Positions 15,594 to 20,167 of a stretch of DNA of 20,167 nucleotides are shown here, one piece after another. The notes beneath the pieces were generated by a model. The model was given only the letters and a program-made list of their open reading frames with translations. It did no database searches and was not told the origin of the DNA. Each line of letters begins with the position of its first letter. Position 1 is the stretch's first letter. The translations under genes were made by a program, and so were the position numbers. Location: NCBI GenBank assembly GCA_021163945.1, contig JAGGTC010000064.1:1-20167 (forward strand), read 5' to 3'. Source of the stretch: Deltaproteobacteria bacterium. Lineage in GTDB: Bacteria > Desulfobacterota > Desulfofervidia > Desulfofervidales > DG-60.

Positions 15594-16947
15594 AACTCCC
15601 CAGTTTTATCTTGATTATCTCTGCAATATCCGAGGCCAAATTATTAATCAATACCTCATCTGTGCCTTCTACCATTACCCTGGCAACTGGTTCTGTCCCT
15701 GAATATCTCAATATTACCCGTCCATTTTTCCCTAAGACCTCCTCTGTCTTCCTCACGGCCCTTTCAATTTCAGGGATGCTACTGAGAGGAGGCCTTCTCT
15801 TTACAGGGACATTAATTAGGCATTGTGGGACTGGCTCCATCAATTTAGAAAGTTCAGAAAGGGGTTTATCTTCAGAGAGCATGATGGCCAATATCTGGAG
15901 GGCAGTAAGTATCCCATCGCCTGTAGTATGGTGGTCCAAAAATACAATATGCCCAGATGGTTCCCCACCAAGGTTATAGTCCCTATTTATAAGCGCCTCT
16001 ACCACATAACGGTCGCCCACAGGGACACGAAAGAGTTTTAGCCCCCAGCTATTAAGTGCCATCTCCAATCCAAAATTAGACATCACTGTACCAACAACAG
16101 TTTGGTTTTTTAAGGTTTTATACCTTGATAAATAATATGCACAAATGGCCAAGACCTTATCTCCATCCAAAATCTCACCCTTTTCATCTATCAAGATTGC
16201 CCTATCGCCATCACCATCTAAGGCAAGGCCAAAATCCGCCCCGGTCTCCAGGAGGCGCTTTCTGGCGGCCTTTGGGTAGAGGGCGCCACAATTTTCATTT
16301 ATATTAAGCCCATTTGGCTTTACACCCAAAAGTTCTAGTCTTGCCCCCAATTCAGAAAAGACAGTGGGTGCAATACGGTAGGCCGCACCATGGGCACAAT
16401 CTAAGACAATCTTCATCCCATCTAGCATCATCCCCTTAGGCAGTGTGTTTTTTAAAAATACAATGTACCTTCCAATAGCATCCTCAATTCTAAATGCCTT
16501 GCCAATCTCTGTGGCCGTAGGGCGGACCCTTTCTAAATGTCTATTATTGATAGTCAAATCCTCTATCTTTTTCTCTATATCATCTGGAAGCTTAAAACCC
16601 TCCCTTGAAAAGAATTTTATGCCATTGTCATCATATGGATTATGTGAGGCAGAGATCATCACACCCGCATCTGCCCTCATATTACTAGTAATAAAGGCTA
16701 CCCCTGGGGTGGGTAAGGGGCCTATTAAGAGCACATCTACCCCCATGCTGCATATCCCAGAGGTAAGGGCAGTCTCAATCATGTATCCAGAGAGGCGTGT
16801 ATCCTTCCCTACCACTACCCTATGGCGGTGATCCCTTTTCTTTATTACATAGGCCAATGCCCTGCCTACCTGCATAATGACCTCTGTTGTCATTGGCCAA
16901 ATGTTGGCCTTCCCCCTAATGCCATCTGTCCCAAATAGTTTCTTCAT
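15592..16947 (-). CDS. glmM: Phosphoglucosamine mutase
   Basis: Interconverts glucosamine-6-phosphate and glucosamine-1-phosphate on the way to UDP-GlcNAc for peptidoglycan and lipid A. I take the ATG at 16947 (451 aa), since the family begins with KLFGTDGIRG. A longer frame reaching 17010 would add 21 residues unlike the family. The phosphoserine loop is ISASHNP with Ser101, the Mg-binding loop is DGDGDR (244-249), the sugar-binding loop GEPSGH is present, and the C-terminal phosphate-binding loop is RYSGTEP. All key parts are present, which separates GlmM from ManB-like mutases. It follows a methyltransferase gene by 40 bases on the same strand. Its stop codon falls within the 3' strand of the rnpB P1 helix. 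Confidence 0.95.
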   Translation of the reverse strand: MKKLFGTDGIRGKANIWPMTTEVIMQVGRALAYVIKKRDHRHRVVVGKDTRLSGYMIETALTSGICSMGVDVLLIGPLPTPGVAFITSNMRADAGVMISASHNPYDDNGIKFFSREGFKLPDDIEKKIEDLTINNRHLERVRPTATEIGKAFRIEDAIGRYIVFLKNTLPKGMMLDGMKIVLDCAHGAAYRIAPTVFSELGARLELLGVKPNGLNINENCGALYPKAARKRLLETGADFGLALDGDGDRAILIDEKGEILDGDKVLAICAYYLSRYKTLKNQTVVGTVMSNFGLEMALNSWGLKLFRVPVGDRYVVEALINRDYNLGGEPSGHIVFLDHHTTGDGILTALQILAIMLSEDKPLSELSKLMEPVPQCLINVPVKRRPPLSSIPEIERAVRKTEEVLGKNGRVILRYSGTEPVARVMVEGTDEVLINNLASDIAEIIKIKLGS

Positions 16948-16987
16948 AATTAAAGAGATTTTAACGTAGGCTTTAAAAATGGTCAAG

Positions 16988-17668
16988 TTAAACCTTTTCT
17001 GCCAGGACAAAATAGAGGTTTAATCTATCAATATATGTTTTTATGACAAAGCCAAATTTTTTAAAAAGGGCATCTATTTCGTAAAAATCCGGTAGATGGT
17101 TTAAGGGAAATGGAACAGTCTTTTGTAGTCTTAAAACAAACAGGCGTCCTTCGGGGTGGCTGATGACAATCCTTCCTCCCTCCTTAAGCATCCTATAGAT
17201 ATTTTTCAAAGTAGATGGTTTATCGCCAATATTTGGCCAAACGGCATTAAAAAAGGCAATATCTATGGATGCATCCGGAAGTGGCAGATCCTTTACATCC
17301 AGCTGATATGTCTTAACCTTAGGATACTTTTCCCTTACCTTTGACAGCATCTTTTCTGACAAATCACAGGCAATAATCTCCTTGGGGTTATATTTGAGGA
17401 TATAAGGAATCAGGGCCCCTGTCCCTGTCCCTACATCCAGTACTACATCAGATGGTCTTATCTTTGCCGATGAAACAATGTAATCTAAGCGGGCCCTTAC
17501 CTCATTTGGCAGTGGCCTCTCAAAGATATCGACAATGCTATTAAAAAATTTTTTTTGTTTCTCGTTGTATTCTTTAAGATTTACTATTTTTTGTGAAGAA
17601 CTTAAGAGCCCCCTCTCCTTAAGCTCATCTGCAATCTCATCAATGTCAATAGGCCTCTTCTTTACCAT
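16988..17668 (-). CDS. Class I SAM-dependent methyltransferase, substrate unknown
   Basis: 226 aa. Residues 1-55 are charged and helical, then a UbiE-like Rossmann core follows: motif I VVLDVGTGTG (75-84), an acidic residue after the second strand (Asp102 in ACDLSEKML), motif II-like LDVKDLPLPDASID, and a post-motif EGGRIVISHP. The domain is complete. Nearby menaquinone genes make a quinone methyltransferase conceivable, but those genes form a different transcript and I do not claim it. It is upstream of glmM on the same strand and divergent from the small gene at 17763. The AT-rich interval between them leaves room for promoters in both directions. Confidence 0.8.
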   Translation of the reverse strand: MVKKRPIDIDEIADELKERGLLSSSQKIVNLKEYNEKQKKFFNSIVDIFERPLPNEVRARLDYIVSSAKIRPSDVVLDVGTGTGALIPYILKYNPKEIIACDLSEKMLSKVREKYPKVKTYQLDVKDLPLPDASIDIAFFNAVWPNIGDKPSTLKNIYRMLKEGGRIVISHPEGRLFVLRLQKTVPFPLNHLPDFYEIDALFKKFGFVIKTYIDRLNLYFVLAEKV

Positions 17669-17712
17669 TTTCTTTAATTTTATTAAATTTTACTACAAAA
17701 TGCTACTACCTA

Positions 17713-17740
17713 TTGTGTTGAATGTATTTTTATATATAAT
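17713..17740 (+). promoter_or_regulatory. Candidate promoter of the small-protein/methyltransferase run
   Basis: TTGTGT (17713-17718), a 16-base spacer and a perfect TATAAT (17735-17740) lie in an AT-rich divergent interval. The expected start near 17747 gives a leader of about 16 bases that includes the Shine-Dalgarno GGAG. The -35 box is poor. Confidence 0.45.
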
Positions 17741-17762
17741 TTTTTAAAAATTGGAGAAGGCA

Positions 17763-17984
17763 ATGTCAGACAAAAAGGATACAGTCCTGGTCCATGTAAA
17801 TGTAGAGATAACAGCAGATGCCTTAAAGGCCATCGTAGAGAATACAAAGAAGTTATATGGTAAAGACAAGGATGGTTTTTACCACATCGATACTGCATCA
17901 AAGGTGGGCGAGATGATCTCACTCTTTCTGCTTGAGAGGGACTTTGAGAGTTTTGCCAAGGATCTTAAAAATTATAAAAAATGA
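17763..17984 (+). CDS. Small conserved-looking protein of unknown function, possibly ribbon-helix-helix-like
   Basis: 73 aa, unrecognised. A short strand VLVHVNVEI (8-16) leads into two or three helices (ADALKAIVENTKKLYG; ASKVGEMISLFLLERDFESFAKDL). That order resembles small ribbon-helix-helix proteins but is not diagnostic. I start at the ATG at 17763, preceded by GGAGAAGG with 6 bases from GGAG to ATG. A TTG at 17751 lies inside that ribosome site and is unlikely. The stop overlaps the next gene's start as ATGA, so the two products are probably made in fixed ratio. The next protein begins with a similar strand-helix-helix module. Confidence 0.7.
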   Translation: MSDKKDTVLVHVNVEITADALKAIVENTKKLYGKDKDGFYHIDTASKVGEMISLFLLERDFESFAKDLKNYKK

Positions 17985-18988
17985 GTTCTGTTGATATAAG
18001 TAAAGAGACACTAGATATACTAAAAGGCATATCATCGAGGATTGGAAAATCAGAGTCTCAAATTGTTGAGGATCTCATAAAAAGTTATGATGGGGCATTT
18101 TGGGCAGGTTTTGAGGAATGTCTTATATCAAAGAAAAGATGGCAAGAGGAGAAAAAGGACAAGGTCGCTGCCAAGGAGATCACTATCCATTTGCCTCTAC
18201 CTATGCTTGCAGCAACCTATGCCTTTTTATGGGAGATGGCAGAGGGGATCATTGTAGATAGAGCGGGAGATGAGTTTATCTTAAGGGCGTATTTGAGGGA
18301 CCTAGATTTAGAGGAGATTAAAGGTTTTGTATCTGGTCTGGCTAGGCGTTATCAATTAAGGCCACCACCCATCTATGTTGAACCTAAGGAAGAAGTACAC
18401 AATATACCATTTATCATAGTCCCTGCCAACTTTAATATTATGGCCTCAAATGGCATCCCCATTCTTCTAAACCCTGGCACTGCCTTTGGAAAGGGGGATC
18501 ACCCTTGTACTATCTATTGCCTTAAGGCCATATCTGACCTATATGCAGGAAGATTTGGCAAATACCTTCCCAAAAGAATACTGGATGCAGGCACAGGGAC
18601 GGGCATCCTCTCTATTGCCTCAGTCCTTTTGGGGGCAAAGGAGGCAATTGCAGTAGATATAAGCAAGGATGCAGTCAATGCTGCAAAATCCAATGTGATA
18701 TTAAATCACCTTGAACACAGGATAAAGGTGATTCAATGCTCAATATCTGAGGTAAGGGGCCACTTTGACCTCATCTTGGCCAACCTATATGGAATGCTAC
18801 TCAAGGATATCTCTTGTTTCCTAACAGGCCTGTTAAACAAAGATGGGTGGCTTATCATAGGTGGGATGATTATACCAGATGATGAGATTGTCATTTCCTG
18901 CTATTTAAAAAACGGGTTGAGATTGATAGATACTTACAGAGATGAGCAGTGGGCAGTGGCTATACTAAAGAAAACAAATAATAATTAA
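17981..18988 (+). CDS. prmA: PrmA-like protein methyltransferase with N-terminal ribbon-helix-helix-like extension
   Basis: Closest to PrmA, which trimethylates ribosomal protein L11. 335 aa against about 290 for E. coli PrmA. Residues 1-36 form an extra strand-helix-helix unit (VDISKETLDILKGI..SQIVEDLIKSY). Residues 66-125 look like the PrmA substrate-recognition domain. The catalytic core has NPGTAFGKGDHPCT (164-177) where PrmA has DPGLAFGTGTHPTT, motif I LDAGTGTGIL (201-210), VDIS at 225-228, and DLILANLYG at 263-271. The usual DW...W linker motif before the core is absent, and FGTG reads FGKG. L11 is the default substrate. The extra domain and changed loop allow another target. Translation is coupled to the 73-aa protein by ATGA. 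Confidence 0.75.
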   Translation: MSSVDISKETLDILKGISSRIGKSESQIVEDLIKSYDGAFWAGFEECLISKKRWQEEKKDKVAAKEITIHLPLPMLAATYAFLWEMAEGIIVDRAGDEFILRAYLRDLDLEEIKGFVSGLARRYQLRPPPIYVEPKEEVHNIPFIIVPANFNIMASNGIPILLNPGTAFGKGDHPCTIYCLKAISDLYAGRFGKYLPKRILDAGTGTGILSIASVLLGAKEAIAVDISKDAVNAAKSNVILNHLEHRIKVIQCSISEVRGHFDLILANLYGMLLKDISCFLTGLLNKDGWLIIGGMIIPDDEIVISCYLKNGLRLIDTYRDEQWAVAILKKTNNN

Positions 18989-18991
18989 GTT

Positions 18992-19795
18992 ATGTTTAAG
19001 GAGCTATCTTTTCTCGGTTTTTTCTTGATATTGACACTTTTGGTCTGCCTTAATACAGCAACCACTGCCGCATTTGATGAGTTGGAAATGCAATATTTAA
19101 ATGAAATAACTGCCACTGCAAAAAAATATGAGCACATATACCCTATAGACCCCCTCTTTGTTTTGGCAGTAATAAAGGCAGAATCTGGATTTTATAGGTG
19201 GGCTATATCCTCTAGGGGGGCGGCTGGGCCAGCACAACTTATGCCCCAGGTTGCCAAGGATCTAGGGATGCGGGTATATCTGCCCCCTTGGTATGAAAAG
19301 GCCTTAAAAAGGATAAGGCTTGCTGAGGCACATTCAAAAGAGGCAAGGAAGAGGCTGGCAAAAATAAGTTATAAGAAAAGCCTAAAGGAAAACAAAAGGC
19401 TGGCCATGGAGGCAATACAAGACCTCATCTTGGCAGATCGATATAGACAGGAGGCCAATGAGATTTTTAAGAGATACAAGGCTACCCTCCTTAAAAAGGT
19501 CAGGGGGAAGGATGATAGGGAGCTTACTGGCATAGATGAGCGCTTTATTGTTTCTAAGGCAATAAATGCCTGTATAATGCTTCTTACAGAGAGTGCAAAA
19601 AGCCTGGGAAGGGACCTAAGGGTGCTTGCCTCGGCATACAATGCAGGGCCTACCAGGGTAATTGAGGCAGGTGGCATACCATTTTTAGAGGAAACGGTAG
19701 CCTTTCAAAACAGGGTGATGAATTTTTATAAGGAATATCTTAAAAAGAAAAAATTGGAGGGAAGAGATGGAGATCTATATGATGCAACACGGTGA
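18992..19795 (+). CDS. Secreted lytic transglycosylase (SLT family) with charged helical insert
   Basis: Cuts peptidoglycan glycan strands in the periplasm, leaving 1,6-anhydro ends. 267 aa. A signal sequence occupies 1-27, with likely cleavage after ATTAA; Cys19 does not sit in a proper lipobox. The SLT core shows catalytic Glu64 in IKAESGF, SSRGAAGPAQLMP (73-85), and AYNAGPTRV (215-223). About 90 residues, 97-186, separate the two core parts, far more than in short SLT domains. They are mostly charged helix (ALKRIRLAEAHSKEARKRL, then more Lys/Arg/Glu). The insert could extend the substrate groove or bind a partner. The gene starts 3 bases after prmA without a clear ribosome site and overlaps sixA by 29 bases. 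Confidence 0.87.
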   Translation: MFKELSFLGFFLILTLLVCLNTATTAAFDELEMQYLNEITATAKKYEHIYPIDPLFVLAVIKAESGFYRWAISSRGAAGPAQLMPQVAKDLGMRVYLPPWYEKALKRIRLAEAHSKEARKRLAKISYKKSLKENKRLAMEAIQDLILADRYRQEANEIFKRYKATLLKKVRGKDDRELTGIDERFIVSKAINACIMLLTESAKSLGRDLRVLASAYNAGPTRVIEAGGIPFLEETVAFQNRVMNFYKEYLKKKKLEGRDGDLYDATR

Positions 19796-20167
19796 GGCCC
19801 TTCCAAAGGAAGAAGATCCAGAAAGGGGTCTTTCTCCTGATGGAAAAAGGCAGATTGACTTGAGTGCAAAGGCCCTAAAACGTATGGGCCTAAGGTTTGA
19901 CCTCATTATCTGCAGCCCAAAGAAACGTGCAAGGCAGACGGCAGAGATTGTGGCCAAAGAACTAGGGTATCCAATAGAAAAAATAGAGGTCAGCCCAGAT
20001 TTTAAGCCCCTCTCACCCCCTGCCGATGCCATTTCATATTTAAAGTCCTTCATGGACAAAGGGCGCATCTTCATTGCAGGGCACCTGCCCTCCCTTGCAG
20101 AGATAGCATCAGAGCTTATGAGCGAGGGCCATATCACTATCCAGTTTCAAATAGGCTGTGTTTGTTG
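19767..20167 (+). CDS. sixA: SixA-like phosphohistidine phosphatase (cut by window end)
   Basis: Histidine-phosphatase-superfamily protein. SixA removes phosphate from histidine on phosphotransfer proteins. 133 codons are present before the window ends, with no stop reached, so the C-terminus is missing. The start is clear: MEIYMMQHGEA, with GGAGG (19756-19760) 6 bases upstream, inside the end of the lytic transglycosylase gene (29-base overlap). The phosphohistidine motif reads QHG (7-9) rather than RHG. ERGLSPDGKRQ, CSPKKRARQTAEI and a second-histidine segment IFIAGHLPSLAE follow the family order. His8 and the later His are intact. Target unknown. Confidence 0.85.
   Translation, partial: MEIYMMQHGEALPKEEDPERGLSPDGKRQIDLSAKALKRMGLRFDLIICSPKKRARQTAEIVAKELGYPIEKIEVSPDFKPLSPPADAISYLKSFMDKGRIFIAGHLPSLAEIASELMSEGHITIQFQIGCVC

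Noticed and set aside
16948..17010. Longer GlmM frame starting near 17010
   Set aside because: The extra 21 residues are unlike any GlmM start and the frame overlaps the upstream methyltransferase; KLFGTDGIRG begins at the ATG at 16947.

Overview
The window reads as chromosomal DNA of a Gram-negative anaerobe. My best inference is a thermophilic or moderately thermophilic member of the Desulfobacterota (sulfate-reducer-like). The reasons are an AT-leaning sequence with heavy AGG use for arginine, type IV pilus motor ATPases, menaquinone tail-end genes of the kind that accompany the futalosine route, a fused AccA-AccD carboxyltransferase with a free-standing biotinyl protein, and a QHG-type SixA. 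This assignment rests on memory of gene families, not on a search. I see no transposase, integrase, CRISPR array, phage gene or other sign of recent transfer, and no gene-free stretch longer than 300 bases.

Layout. (1) 38-2458, minus: gyrA, facing a tRNA-Leu(CAA) gene (2534-2618, plus) that has a consensus promoter. (2) 2724-10558, plus: one tightly packed run of seven genes. It holds biotin carboxylase, fused carboxyltransferase, a double biotinyl-like protein, biotin-protein ligase, two PilT/PilU-type retraction ATPases and a degenerate receiver-like protein. Gaps are 0-9 bases, with one 13-base overlap. (3) 10553-14746, minus: an overlapping run of a TPR membrane protein, UbiD, UbiX, UbiA and a nucleoside phosphorylase-family protein, which I read as a menaquinone maturation operon. 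It meets run 2 tail to tail with a 6-base overlap. (4) 14824-15600, plus: RNase HI followed at once by RNase P RNA (rnpB), whose outer P1 helix is partly made from the end of the RNase HI gene and the end of glmM. (5) 15592-17668, minus: glmM preceded by a class I methyltransferase. (6) 17763-20167, plus: a small unknown protein, a PrmA-like methyltransferase with an N-terminal ribbon-helix-helix-like extension, a lytic transglycosylase with a long charged insert, and a SixA-like phosphatase cut by the window end.

How the parts fit. Run 2 encodes all the pieces needed to make malonyl-CoA, including the ligase that would charge the biotin carrier. Several pieces depart from textbook acetyl-CoA carboxylase: signature residues of the carboxylase, the motif around the acceptor lysine, and the zinc-ribbon spacing. 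The same run continues without a break into pilus retraction ATPases and a pseudo-receiver, the most unusual arrangement here. Run 3 supplies prenylation (UbiA), decarboxylation (UbiD) and the prenyl-FMN cofactor (UbiX) for quinone synthesis.

Two candidate promoters (accC and the TPR gene) place the expected transcription start almost on the first start codon, so leaderless transcripts are possible.
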